Positions 41,416 to 50,355 are shown, counted from the stretch's first letter. The stretch is DNA of 64,000 nt from CAZTVF01 sp964616985 (GCA_964616985.1 CAZTVF010000008.1:8294-72293); one strand, 5' to 3'. The notes: a model not told the origin generated them from the letters alone. Program-made: numbers and translations.

Positions 41416-42396
41416 GTGAACCGTAGACGCCCCAGCGCCAGTTGGATCGCCTGTGCCGCGCTGCTGCTTCTCGGCGGCTGCCAGGAGCGGACCGTGTGCA
41501 CGATCCGCGGCGTGACGGCGGCCGAGGCGGGGGCCGCCATCGCCGAAAGCGGCGACAAGATGGCCGCCCGCACGCTGCTGGCCACCTTCATGCAGGAGGT
41601 GTGGGACGCGGGCTTCAAGGCTCGCCTGGCCTCGGGACAGGGCGGCCAGACGCGGTGGCACGTGGAGCATTTCCTGTCCTCCACCGAGGGTATCGACGAC
41701 GTCATCCTTCGCGGCGACGCCAATGGCTGCCGCGTCGAGATTGGCAGCCAGGTCAAGGACAACGTCCTGCTGCCGGCGCCGTTCTACCATCGTGACGTCC
41801 TCCGCGAGAGGTCGATTCTGCTGTGGGCGTACTGGCAGCTGAAAGAGAAGATCCCCCATGCCGCGGCCTACAGCAGCGACCCATGGCGCCCCAGCGACCC
41901 GCCGAGAATCGAGCTGCGCGAGGGCGCGCTGTGGGCGGCGGCGCGGGACCTTCCGCTGGAGGCGGCGGTGGCGTACCTGGTTGCCAGCGGATTCAAGATC
42001 GAGTCGCGTTCGGCCGCCGGCGACCGAATTGAGCTTCAAGGCCGCTTCACCGAGCGCGATCCCTTCGGCGTGCACTTCCGCACCGGGACGTTCGGAAAGA
42101 TCGAGTCGGTCGAGCTCTGGGAGAAGGCGGTCATCAAGAAACGCGGCGACACGGTGGTCATCGGCCTGTGGGTGCAGGGCACCGGCAGCGTCAGCCGTGA
42201 AGTCTCCGTGGCCAGGGCCGACAGGATCGTGATCAGTTCCGCCGACAACCAGACGGTCCTCCGCGAGATGCTCTTCCGCCTGGGCCTGCAATACAACATG
42301 GTGCCGCTTTCTCCCGAGCCGTTCGCCGAGAACATCACCCCGCCCACGGCGCCCACGCAGCCTGCGACCGCCCCGGCGACGACGCCTGTGGAGTGA
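41416..42396 (+). CDS. Lipoprotein of unknown function
   Basis: A 326-residue exported lipoprotein: positive start VNRRRPSASW, hydrophobic core and lipobox LLLGGC (Cys about residue 18). I recognise no domain; the mature part has two similar-sized halves separated near residue 150, a FHQ-free alpha/beta composition and a Pro/Thr/Ala tail TAPTQPATAPATTPVE. Start GTG 41416 follows AAAGGGA. The repeat element just upstream excludes a longer N-terminus. Converges on the PHP gene across a strong hairpin (42461-42486). Confidence 0.75.
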   Translation: MNRRRPSASWIACAALLLLGGCQERTVCTIRGVTAAEAGAAIAESGDKMAARTLLATFMQEVWDAGFKARLASGQGGQTRWHVEHFLSSTEGIDDVILRGDANGCRVEIGSQVKDNVLLPAPFYHRDVLRERSILLWAYWQLKEKIPHAAAYSSDPWRPSDPPRIELREGALWAAARDLPLEAAVAYLVASGFKIESRSAAGDRIELQGRFTERDPFGVHFRTGTFGKIESVELWEKAVIKKRGDTVVIGLWVQGTGSVSREVSVARADRIVISSADNQTVLREMLFRLGLQYNMVPLSPEPFAENITPPTAPTQPATAPATTPVE

Positions 42397-42460
42397 TCGG
42401 CATTCTGCCGGGGCGCTGGTGATGGTGCTGTAGGCCGTGGGCCTAAGTCAGTCTACGAGC

Positions 42461-42486
42461 GGTGGCGGCCTTCCCAGGCCGCCACC
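42461..42486. repeat. Perfect GGTGGCGGCCT hairpin between convergent genes
   Basis: GGTGGCGGCCT/AGGCCGCCACC, 11-bp perfect stem, loop TCCC, no T tract. Best copy of a dispersed family (1031, 1181 inverted, 7573, 29043). It may serve as a bidirectional terminator or be a repeat. Confidence 0.6.
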
Positions 42487-42512
42487 ACACGCATCGGCAG
42501 AACCTGCACACC

Positions 42513-43391
42513 CTACCGCCGCTGAAGGCGGCCGCGATGCAGGCCCAGGCGGCGGATGGGTTCCTCGGCCAGGTCATGATCCTTGAGCTTGTGGCCCCAG
42601 CCGTCGGTGAACAGGAAGTGCGCGTCGACGGTGGCGGTGAAATGCACGCCGCGGCCGTTGGCCTCATGAAGCACCTCGGGCAGCGCGACGTTTCCGGGCG
42701 TCAGTTCCCACAGCACCTCGTGCCGCACGCACGCGTCCATGACCGGCCTCATCAGCTCGGCCACCCGCGCGGCGGGAACCTCTTCGACGGGCACGTGGTA
42801 AGCTCGCAGCGAATACATGCCATCGCCCATGTGCGACAGGACCCGCACCCTGGGGTTGGTCTCGATGGCGTTGGCATAGCCGCGCGCCAACTCGCTTATG
42901 AACGCCTCGGCCCCTGCGGCGGCGACGCTCTGTCGCCATGCGGCCGTCCGTTCTGCCGGCAGGGCGCAGGGCACGTGCTCGCCCGTCCACCACGGCACAC
43001 CCGCGATCGCCATCTGGGGCAGCCAGTGCATGCTCAGGAGGGCGGCGTCGATCTGCGCCTGCTGCGGACGGGGGATGTTGATCTCGCCTTCGATCGAGAC
43101 AAGTTCCGTCTCCACGCCCGTCAGCACGCGCAGGCCCGGCGGAGGCGGCGTCTGGGCCACGGCGGCCAGGAATGCCTCGAGGTCAGCCGCGGCCGTACGC
43201 TTCCAGTAGCCCCACTTGTCCGACCCGTCGGGCAGCGTGGCGCTGTAGTGCTTGATGACGCAGATTTCCTCCAGCGAGGCGGCGACGGCGGCGGCGTAGA
43301 CGTTCGCCAGCGTCATCTCGCTGTGGGCGCAGTAGTCGAAGTTGCAGTGGACGTGATAGTCGGTCCGCTGCGGAGAAGGTGCAGACGTCAT
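42513..43391 (-). CDS. PHP-domain phosphatase/hydrolase
   Basis: Polymerase-and-histidinol-phosphatase family metal-dependent hydrolase, 292 residues. Metal-ligand motifs: DYHVHCNFDYCAHSE at the N-terminus, LTGVETELV near residue 95, SHMGDGMY near residue 190, and TVDAHF near residue 255. Histidinol phosphatase (HisJ) is the best-known relative, but no his genes are nearby, and oligosaccharide-phosphate or nucleotide phosphatase activity is equally possible. Start ATG 43391 follows GGAGG. It lies 24 bases downstream of the GH130 gene in the same direction, so the two form an operon. A link to mannoside phosphorolysis is conceivable. Confidence 0.82.
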   Translation of the reverse strand: MTSAPSPQRTDYHVHCNFDYCAHSEMTLANVYAAAVAASLEEICVIKHYSATLPDGSDKWGYWKRTAAADLEAFLAAVAQTPPPPGLRVLTGVETELVSIEGEINIPRPQQAQIDAALLSMHWLPQMAIAGVPWWTGEHVPCALPAERTAAWRQSVAAAGAEAFISELARGYANAIETNPRVRVLSHMGDGMYSLRAYHVPVEEVPAARVAELMRPVMDACVRHEVLWELTPGNVALPEVLHEANGRGVHFTATVDAHFLFTDGWGHKLKDHDLAEEPIRRLGLHRGRLQRR

Positions 43392-43415
43392 TTGGCCTCC
43401 GATCTTGTCGATGCA

Positions 43416-44441
43416 TCAAACGGGCTGCCCGGCGACGTGGTCGATCAGTTCCTGCAGGTCGCACGTCGCCAGGGCGATGGCGGTATCGCAGCAGCCGTAG
43501 TAGACGTATAGCTTGCCCTCGTGCACCACGTTGGCGCAGGGGAAGATCACGTTGGGGATCACCACGCCGAAGCGTTCATAATAGGTTTCGGGGCGCATGA
43601 CCGGCTCGCGCGTGCGGCCGAGCACACGGGTGGGGTCCTTGAGGTCCAGCAGCAGGAAACCGACGCAGTAGCAGCTGGCGGCGTCGACGCCGTGATAGCT
43701 GACCAGCCAGCCGGCCTCGGTGCGAAGCGGCGTGCCCGAGCCGCCGATCTTCTTGCCCTCCCACGCGAACTCCGGCCCGGCGACCACCTGGGGCTCGTCC
43801 CAGTGCTTGAGGTCGTCGGAATAGCTGATCCACATGCCCGGGCCCTTGAGGCCGTACTTCTCGCCCACGTAGGAACCCGGGCGGCGGAGCATGGCGTAGC
43901 GGCCACCGATCTTCTCGGGGAAGGGGATATTGTCGCGGTCGTCGAGGCCGTCGGGGCCGATCCAGCCCACGTGGTTCCAGTGGACGAGGTCGTCGGAGAC
44001 GGCCACGCCGCTGCGCGAGGCGACGTACTTGATGAAGGCCTCGTCGCCCATGGCCTTGTAGTCCAGGTTGGGGTGGCTGTAGCCGGGCACGCCCACGCCG
44101 GTGGGCATGCAATCGGGGGTGTCCTTGCCCAGGACGTAGACCATCATCCAGCGGCCATCCAGTCGCACCAGGCGCGGGTCCTGCACGTTGCCCTTGGGGT
44201 AGCCCAGCATCGCGCCGGTCCAGACGGGATGGTCCACGACGTGTTCGAAGTGCACGCCGTCCTTGCTCTTGAGCAGGCCGATCGCGCTGGTCATAGGTCG
44301 CAGGCTGCTGCCGGCCCGCTCGAGCATGTAGAACGTGCCGTCGTCGTCTTTGACGACCGCGGGGTTGAACACGATGCACCGCCGCCAGTCGTAGATGCCC
44401 GGGGTGACGATGGGGTTGTCGGGATGACGCTCAAATCTCAT
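43416..44441 (-). CDS. Glycoside hydrolase family 130 phosphorylase
   Basis: Five-bladed beta-propeller phosphorylase that cleaves beta-mannosides with phosphate, 341 residues. N-terminus RFERHPDNPIVTPG, the general-acid Asp region GNVQDPRLVRLDGRW, and WISYSDDLKHWDEP with repeated DxxHW blade turns are typical of GH130. Start ATG 44441 has GAGGAG ideally placed. No signal peptide, so cytoplasmic. It is followed by the PHP gene. The specific mannoside is not predictable. Confidence 0.9.
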   Translation of the reverse strand: MRFERHPDNPIVTPGIYDWRRCIVFNPAVVKDDDGTFYMLERAGSSLRPMTSAIGLLKSKDGVHFEHVVDHPVWTGAMLGYPKGNVQDPRLVRLDGRWMMVYVLGKDTPDCMPTGVGVPGYSHPNLDYKAMGDEAFIKYVASRSGVAVSDDLVHWNHVGWIGPDGLDDRDNIPFPEKIGGRYAMLRRPGSYVGEKYGLKGPGMWISYSDDLKHWDEPQVVAGPEFAWEGKKIGGSGTPLRTEAGWLVSYHGVDAASCYCVGFLLLDLKDPTRVLGRTREPVMRPETYYERFGVVIPNVIFPCANVVHEGKLYVYYGCCDTAIALATCDLQELIDHVAGQPV

Positions 44442-44573
44442 TTTACGGCTCCTCACGTCGGGGCGGACTCGTCGGGCACGTGCAACGACGCCCCACAGTA
44501 TACCGCCGCCGGCGGCGTTGTCACCCCCGCGGTGCCACAGGCTTCCGAGCCTGCCCGTGTGCAGAAGCTTCTA

Positions 44574-44600
44574 TTGAGCCCTCGTCGCCGCGTGTACAAT
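44574..44600 (+). promoter_or_regulatory. Possible promoter of the SGNH gene
   Basis: TTGAGC (44574-44579), a short 15-base spacer, TACAAT (44595-44600) preceded by TGTG; the SGNH ATG is 50 bases on. The -10 is good; the spacer is short. Confidence 0.4.
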
Positions 44601-44649
44601 GCGTCCCGTACCGGCCGCGGAGGCTGGGCGAACCCAACTGGAGATTGCC

Positions 44650-45360
44650 ATGAAACGCTGGACCTTGTCGCTCGTCGTTTCCGCCGCCGTGATCACGCTG
44701 TCCCTCTGGAGCGCTTCCTCCAATGCCGGCGGCGTGTCGGCCAGCAAGCCCGCCCTTCGCGTGGCGTGCGTGGGCGACAGCATCACCTACGGCGCGGGGA
44801 TCAAGGAAAAGGGCAAGACCTATCCGGACCAGCTGGGCCAACTGCTGGGCGAGGGCTACGAGGTCCGCAACTTCGGCGTCAGCGGCGCGACGCTGCTCAA
44901 GAAGGGCGACCTTCCGTACAACAAGCAGTCCGCGTACACCAAGGCATTGGAGTTCAAGCCGCAGATCGTCATCATCAAGCTGGGCACCAACGACACCAAG
45001 CCGGGGAATTGGAGGAACAAGGCCGACTTCGAGGCCGACTACAAGGACATGATCGCCGAGTTCCGCAAGGCCAACCCTGACGTGAAGGTGTACCTGTGCA
45101 CGCCGGTGCCCGCGTTCCAGGGCAACTGGGGCATCAACGATGAGGGCATCAAGAACGGCGTCATCCCGATGGTGCTCGAGGTGGCCAAGGAGACCAAGGC
45201 GACCGTGATCGACCTCTACGCGGCGCTGGAGGGCAAGGGCCAGCTCTTCCCCGACAAGATTCACCCCAATGCCGAAGGCGCCGGCCTGATCGCCGCCGAG
45301 GTCGCCCGCGTCCTGACTGCCAAGGCCGCCAGCCAGCCCGCAAGCAAGCCGGGCAAGTAA
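44650..45360 (+). CDS. Exported SGNH/GDSL hydrolase
   Basis: Esterase of the SGNH superfamily, 236 residues, with a signal peptide (MKRWTLSLVVSAAVITLSLWSASSNA). Block I VGDSITYG with nucleophile Ser, block III GTND (IIKLGTNDTKP), and block V PDKIHPNAEG with Asp and His. Likely removes acetyl groups from carbohydrates. Start ATG 44650 follows TGGAG. Converges on the DUF1571 gene, with four bases between stop codons. Confidence 0.92.
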   Translation: MKRWTLSLVVSAAVITLSLWSASSNAGGVSASKPALRVACVGDSITYGAGIKEKGKTYPDQLGQLLGEGYEVRNFGVSGATLLKKGDLPYNKQSAYTKALEFKPQIVIIKLGTNDTKPGNWRNKADFEADYKDMIAEFRKANPDVKVYLCTPVPAFQGNWGINDEGIKNGVIPMVLEVAKETKATVIDLYAALEGKGQLFPDKIHPNAEGAGLIAAEVARVLTAKAASQPASKPGK

Positions 45361-45364
45361 TCGC

Positions 45365-46231
45365 TCACGGTTCCTTCATGCCGTTCGCCTGCGGCGTGAA
45401 GTCGCTGGGCTTGAGGCCGGCGTTGAAATTGATCTTCGTGTAGACGTAGTGGAAGAGCAGCTTGCCGTTCTTGTCCCAGCCGTCGATCTGCACGGGCACC
45501 AGGTATTCCATGTCCAGGTGCGTGATGGTCTTGGCCTCGGCGTACTTGTCGCCGGGCAGCAGGCGGACCAGGAGGATGGTCTTGCGCCCGTCCACCGTGC
45601 CGTAGCCGCCGGACTCCTGCTTGAGGTCGCCCGCGTCGCGCGCCTGGCGGTAGCGATCGAGGATGGCCTCGAGGCTGCGCTCGAAACCGAACTGCGTCAC
45701 CGGGTGCAGCGTGTCCTTCATGGCCTGCGAGCCGTCGGGCTTGATCTTGGCCGTGCCGATGATCGACAGCACCCCGGTGGGGTGGACGAGCATCTGATTG
45801 TCCCACTTGCCGTCGACGTAGATCATGCGGTCGGCACCGGGGGCGTTGGCTCGCCACGACATGACCACGCTGAAGGGGCTGGCGAGAAACTTCACGTCAA
45901 TCACCTGCTCCTTGCCCAGCTGCCCGCGGAGGCGCTCCTGCTTGGTGAACAGCGTCGTGTAGTCCTTGTGCTGGCCGGCGCGGAAATAGTCGAGGCTCTT
46001 CTCCAGCAGCGCGATCTGGTCGGTCCCCGCGAGTTTCTCAATCTCCGCCGCGGACAAGGGCGGTTGGGCCCGGTTGTTCTCGCCGGCCGCCAACGGGGGC
46101 TTGGCCTCCCCCGCCGCAAGCGGCGGAAGCTTGGCCATGTTTTCGCCCGCGACAGCCAGCACGCCCAGGGCAGCAGCGCAGGCAACCGCAGCCGCCAGGA
46201 TGAATACTTCGCGACGCAAGGTGGTAAACAT
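45365..46231 (-). CDS. DUF1571-type exported protein
   Basis: A 288-residue exported protein with a signal peptide (FTTLRREVFILAAAVACAAALGVLAVAG). It resembles DUF1571 proteins, which occur in planctomycetes and have a LolA/lipoprotein-carrier-like fold: tryptophan- and phenylalanine-spaced strands such as VDGKWDNQMLVHPTG and DMEYLVPVQIDGWDKNGKLLFHYVY. Function unknown. After the signal peptide, PPLAAGE occurs twice in tandem (KLPPLAAGEAKPPLAAGE). Start ATG 46231 follows GGGGGAG. Confidence 0.75.
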   Translation of the reverse strand: MFTTLRREVFILAAAVACAAALGVLAVAGENMAKLPPLAAGEAKPPLAAGENNRAQPPLSAAEIEKLAGTDQIALLEKSLDYFRAGQHKDYTTLFTKQERLRGQLGKEQVIDVKFLASPFSVVMSWRANAPGADRMIYVDGKWDNQMLVHPTGVLSIIGTAKIKPDGSQAMKDTLHPVTQFGFERSLEAILDRYRQARDAGDLKQESGGYGTVDGRKTILLVRLLPGDKYAEAKTITHLDMEYLVPVQIDGWDKNGKLLFHYVYTKINFNAGLKPSDFTPQANGMKEP

Positions 46232-46437
46232 GTTTGCTCCCCCTGTTGTCTGAACCATTGTAGGCCCGGCCTGTATCACAGCGTGATAGCTCTCGCTTCG
46301 GCGCGTCCGCAATGCCTTGCCGCCATCCGGTGGACCCGGACCGCCCCCGCCAGCAACACAGTGAGGTGGTGGCCTGGGAAGACCGCCCCCCGTCATATGC
46401 CAGGGTTGTTGACGAAGCGGACTCGGTGGTTGTTCTC

Positions 46438-46459
46438 ACCCCCAAACGAGTTTGGGGGT
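46438..46459. repeat. CCCCCAAAC palindrome, copy 8
   Basis: Palindrome with the long conserved left flank GGACTCGGTGGTTGTTCTC and right flank GGCACCG, identical to the 32388 copy when read in the other direction. Single copy between two leftward genes. Confidence 0.85.
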
Positions 46460-46544
46460 GGCACCGTCAAGCAGGCCATAGAGGCCGTTGCCTGTTCTCT
46501 CAGAAACATCGACGCCAGTGGTCAAGAAGGCTCGCCGCGTCACC

Positions 46545-47801
46545 TCACTTCGGCGTGCGCGCGGGCTCTTCGGACGCGGGAGACTTCTGCGAGGGGTCGG
46601 CGTAGAGGTGGACGTTGTCGAACAGGTACTCGCCCGGCGGCCAGTAGGCATAGATGTGGATCTGCAGCCACTCGACGTTGGCGGGCAGGCCGCCGCGCGG
46701 CGGGCAGGGGTCGGCATAGTGTTTCCACTGGTCCTGCTCGTTGCGGCAGGCGAGATACCAGCGGAAGACCTCGCGGCGGTATCGCTGCGAGTGATTCTTG
46801 ACGTCCTCGGCGATCAGGGCCTTCTGCTTTTCGGCCGGCAGGGCGGCGAAGGCCTTGGGCGTCAACTTCAGTTCCATCAGCGAGGTCTCCGGCAGCGTGT
46901 CGGCCTTGGCCGACCAGTCGAGGAAACCCTTCACGTAGATCTTGGGGAAGAAGATGCCCTCGGTGCGGCCTTTCATATCCGCCGTCAGCCAGTATTGCTG
47001 GCCGGGCGTAGCCTTGATCCAGTCGCTGACGTAGAAGACGCCCTCCATGCCCGCCAGCGACGTGTAGCTGACGTCGCGGCCGATCTTCGGCGGGTTGTTG
47101 GGGTCCGCCTGGCCGAAGCGCAGCTTGCGGGTGTATTCCAGCCAGGGGTCGCGCTGGAGGTCGGTCTTGATCCTCAGGACCTTGCCGCGCCCCGCGGGCC
47201 CGTCCTCGATGAACGAGCTGACGCGGTCGGGGATGGACCAGCCGGCGAGGCCGCCTTCGAAATCGCCGTTGGCATTCAGAGGCGGGGCGAAATCCTTGGG
47301 CTCGGGGCGGTCGCCGGCCTGCGGGGGCACCCACTCGCTGCGGGTGAGAAGGTGCTCGACGATCTGCCGCGCGATCAGGCCGCGGGCCCGCTCGCCGGTG
47401 TCGCTGAAACTCTTCGCCCAGCCCGCGTTGGGGTCCAGGCGGTCGATGAGCTTGACCTCGGCCGTGACGCGATCGCCATCCTTGACCACCGTGCCGTAGA
47501 GGCCCACGTGCGCGGCAATCTTTTCGACGAGGGCCGAGACGGCATTGGGATCGGTCGCCGCCGGCAGAGCGTCGGAGGCCTGCTGCGTGGTCAACACATC
47601 GAGGACCGCGTACTCATCCTTGTGGCCGCCCATGTACAGCCGCACGCTGTCGGCCAACTGCTTGCCCAGCGCCGGGTTGTCCTTGCACTGGAAGTCGAAG
47701 ACGACGACATAGATCTTCCTGGGCTTGGCGTCCGGCGCGGCGCAGGCGAACGCCGCGAGGAAGGCGATGGTTAAAGACGCGATCAGGAATTGTCTCATCA
47801 T
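46545..47801 (-). CDS. Exported protein: CsgG/LpoB-like domain plus C-terminal beta domain
   Basis: A 418-residue exported protein with a signal peptide (MMRQFLIASLTIAFLAAFACA). Residues ~25-130 resemble the nucleotide-free CsgG/TolB/LpoB-type alpha-beta domain (IYVVVFDFQCKDNPALGKQLADSVRL). Residues ~160 onward begin NGDFEGGLAGWSIPD, a pattern common at the start of carbohydrate-binding-like jelly rolls, and end with LFDNVHLYADP. Function unknown; a periplasmic or surface glycan-binding role is possible. Start ATG 47801 follows GGAGAGATG; an in-frame second ATG is next. A comparable N-terminal domain is found at 57794. Confidence 0.6.
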   Translation of the reverse strand: MMRQFLIASLTIAFLAAFACAAPDAKPRKIYVVVFDFQCKDNPALGKQLADSVRLYMGGHKDEYAVLDVLTTQQASDALPAATDPNAVSALVEKIAAHVGLYGTVVKDGDRVTAEVKLIDRLDPNAGWAKSFSDTGERARGLIARQIVEHLLTRSEWVPPQAGDRPEPKDFAPPLNANGDFEGGLAGWSIPDRVSSFIEDGPAGRGKVLRIKTDLQRDPWLEYTRKLRFGQADPNNPPKIGRDVSYTSLAGMEGVFYVSDWIKATPGQQYWLTADMKGRTEGIFFPKIYVKGFLDWSAKADTLPETSLMELKLTPKAFAALPAEKQKALIAEDVKNHSQRYRREVFRWYLACRNEQDQWKHYADPCPPRGGLPANVEWLQIHIYAYWPPGEYLFDNVHLYADPSQKSPASEEPARTPK

Positions 47802-47943
47802 TTCATCTCTCCAGCGGGTTGCAGTACCGTCCCGACCACCACCGGTCATCGCTTGCTTGTTTGCGCCGTGCGATAGCGAATGGTGCATCAAACAGCGCTG
47901 AAAAGCGAGCGATAGCCTAACGAAGACTAGTGCGAAGGTTCGT

Positions 47944-47991
47944 CTGCTTACTGCTTACTGCTTACTGGTTACAGTTTACCGTTTACTGCTT
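47944..47991. repeat. Heptanucleotide tandem array at a stop codon
   Basis: CTGCTTA three times, then CTGGTTA, CAGTTTA, CCGTTTA and a partial CTGCTT. The array covers the stop codon of the 47983-50355 gene, so it could have altered the end of that protein. Confidence 0.75.
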
Positions 47992-50355
47992 CCCCGCGTC
48001 CTGCTGTGGCGCGAGCTTGCCGCTGTCGAGCGTTTTGCGCCACTGGGCCTCATAGGGGCCGAACTGCTTTCCGGTGACGGCCTCGAGGGCATCGCCGATC
48101 GTGACGCGGACGTTGTTGTCGTACTTCCTGGCCACGACGCGGTTGATGGCCTCGACGAGCGGCTTGATGGAGCGCGGATCCTTTATCTTGCCCAAGGCCG
48201 TGGCGGCGGCGGAGACAGTCGGCGCGTCGTTGGCGTCCAGCAGCGAGATGAGCTTATCCACGCTGGCCTCATCGCGCTGCGAGCCCAGGGCCTTGATGGC
48301 GGCCAGGCGGATGGCGGAGGTGTTGCTGTCGGCCAGCGGCAGGATGGCCCCCAGCGCGTTGGGTTCCTCGTAGGTCGCCAGCGTCTGCAGCGCGCCGGCC
48401 ACCAGCGTCGTGTCTGCCTCCGTCAGCATTGCGATCAGCGTCGGCGAGGCGGTTGGCCCGAACTTGCCCAAGGCCCGCGCGGCGAAGTGGCCGAGCTTGA
48501 GGCCCTTGTCCTTGAGGACCTTCGTGAGCGTCTCGATGGCGGCGGGGTCGGCCGACTCGCCCATCAGCGCGATCATCTTCTTGAGGACGACCCAGTTCTT
48601 CTCGCCGCCGGCCGCCTTGATCACCTCGGCCATCGCGGCCTTGTCGGTGGGCTTGGCGCGCACCAGGGCCTGGTAGCGGACCGCCGGATCCGTGTCGGCC
48701 AGGGCCTTGTCGATCGCGCCCGCCGCGGGGGCCGAGGCCGCCTTGCGAACGTATTCGGCCTCCTGGTAGATGCGTTTGACATCGGCGTTGGCAGGGTCGC
48801 CGAACCAGCCGCGGAACAGCAGGATGTCGCCGGCCAGCACGCCCGAGAGCAGGTTCTCGTAGTGCGCCATCATGTCGCCGTCGGCGATGGTGATGGTCGA
48901 GCCGCACTTGGGATAGACCGCGCGGGTGAGGTCGGAGGTCTTGTCCGACCCGCCGCGAAGCTCGCCGTACGGCATGCAGCAACTCCAGTAGCCGAACGTG
49001 CCGAACTCGGGGAAGATCAGCACGTCGGGGTGGCGTTTGGTGAGCTCGTACAGGTCGGCGGCGGCCAGGAGCGATGCATCGCCCTGCCACATGCCGCGTT
49101 CCCATTTGACGTTGGTGTCCATGTAGAAGATGGTGCAGCCCCACCGCTTCTTGGCGTAGGCGATCTTGTCGGCCATCTCGCTGATGTGGTCGGCCACCTG
49201 CAGGTGCTTCCAGCCGCCCTTGCCGTCCGCGATGATGCGCGAGGGGCGGATGCACACGCCGGTCTTGAGGTTGGCGTCGGCGAACTTCTTGAAGACCTCG
49301 TCAGCGATCTCGTCCATCTCCGGCGCGCTCTGGGGCAGCACGCGCGGGTCGCCGAGGTAGGTGATGGCATGGGGCATCTGCTCGCCCTCGACGCTCCAGA
49401 AGATCATGCCCTGCCCGCCGGTCTCCTTGATCGTCGCCACCGCTGTGTCCGCCCACTTGAGCATCTGCTGGCGAAAGGCCTTTTTGCCTTCTTCGGTGGT
49501 GATGTCGATCTTCGGGTCGTTCAGCCAGCCGCGAGGATTCGTCGGCCAGTTCTTCGCACTCTGGCAGGCCATGAGGGCCCCGATCGGCCGGCGGTCAGGC
49601 CAGTTGAGCTTGAAGGGGTACGCCGCGGCGAACTGCTTATAGATGTCGGCCGCGATCTTGTCGGTGGGTGTGCCCGAAGCCGCAAACCGCAGCGAGAAGC
49701 GGAACGTCTTCTCCTTGCCCGGCGCGATCGTGTCGCCTTTGACGGTCTCGATGATGATGCCGTTGGTGCTGCTGTTGCCGTAGTTGCCCTCGAAGCCGAA
49801 GGTGACGGCCTTCTCGATCTCGTCGTTGCATGCGACGACCTTGCCCATGCGGTAATCCGCATCGACCACGCCGGGCACCCCGCGGTTATCCTTGGTCACG
49901 CGGTAGCCCCACTTCCACGAGCCGCCCAGCGGCCGGCTGGGGAACTTCAGCACCAGCGGCATGTACGCCACGCGGGTGAGGGCGACCTCGCCGGTGTTGC
50001 GGAAGGTCACCGTCATGCGAAGCGATGGCCCCTCCTCCGCCCAGGCCGTCACGACCGTCAGCCCGTCGCACGCGCGGGTGAAGGTCTTTCCGTCCACCGA
50101 CGTGCGGGGCGACTTGCCGAGGTTGACGTTGATGCTCTTGCCGTTGGCGTCGGTGGTGGCAGCCGATAGCGACGGGGCGGCCGACGCGATCAGCTCCACA
50201 TCCATGTATTTCAGCGAGCTGGGGCCCTGGTCGCCGAAGGTGACGCTCAGGTCGAGCTTCTTGGCGGGGGCATCGGCGGCGCTGGCGCCCAGGGCGGCGG
50301 CGAGCACCATGGGGACGAGCAGGAGACGCGAGAGGGCTGGATAATTGTGGAACAT
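47983..50355 (-). CDS. Exported barrel-like protein with C-terminal HEAT repeats
   Basis: A 790-residue protein with a signal peptide (MFHNYPALSRLLLVPMVLAAALGASA). Residues ~30-240 look beta-rich. A middle region (~250-560) with GMIFWSVEGEQMPHAI, TGVCIRPSRII, CTIFYMDTNVKW and LIFPEFGTFGYW has the spacing of a glycosidase-like TIM barrel with acidic residues at strand ends. Residues ~580-740 are HEAT-like repeats (e.g. KALADTDPAVRYQALVRA, AIRLAAIKALGS). The family is not recognised. A carbohydrate-active role is inference. Start ATG 50355 follows AGGAAGG. Its stop lies in a heptad array. Confidence 0.7.
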   Translation of the reverse strand: MFHNYPALSRLLLVPMVLAAALGASAADAPAKKLDLSVTFGDQGPSSLKYMDVELIASAAPSLSAATTDANGKSINVNLGKSPRTSVDGKTFTRACDGLTVVTAWAEEGPSLRMTVTFRNTGEVALTRVAYMPLVLKFPSRPLGGSWKWGYRVTKDNRGVPGVVDADYRMGKVVACNDEIEKAVTFGFEGNYGNSSTNGIIIETVKGDTIAPGKEKTFRFSLRFAASGTPTDKIAADIYKQFAAAYPFKLNWPDRRPIGALMACQSAKNWPTNPRGWLNDPKIDITTEEGKKAFRQQMLKWADTAVATIKETGGQGMIFWSVEGEQMPHAITYLGDPRVLPQSAPEMDEIADEVFKKFADANLKTGVCIRPSRIIADGKGGWKHLQVADHISEMADKIAYAKKRWGCTIFYMDTNVKWERGMWQGDASLLAAADLYELTKRHPDVLIFPEFGTFGYWSCCMPYGELRGGSDKTSDLTRAVYPKCGSTITIADGDMMAHYENLLSGVLAGDILLFRGWFGDPANADVKRIYQEAEYVRKAASAPAAGAIDKALADTDPAVRYQALVRAKPTDKAAMAEVIKAAGGEKNWVVLKKMIALMGESADPAAIETLTKVLKDKGLKLGHFAARALGKFGPTASPTLIAMLTEADTTLVAGALQTLATYEEPNALGAILPLADSNTSAIRLAAIKALGSQRDEASVDKLISLLDANDAPTVSAAATALGKIKDPRSIKPLVEAINRVVARKYDNNVRVTIGDALEAVTGKQFGPYEAQWRKTLDSGKLAPQQDAGKQ

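Noticed and set aside
2751..46459. Palindromic repeats as a CRISPR array
   Set aside because: Copies are single or in inverted pairs, kilobases apart, with no regular spacers and no cas gene.
2751..46459. CCCCCAAAC palindromes as rho-independent terminators
   Set aside because: No T tract follows the stem on either strand, several sit upstream of genes, and some occur in facing pairs.
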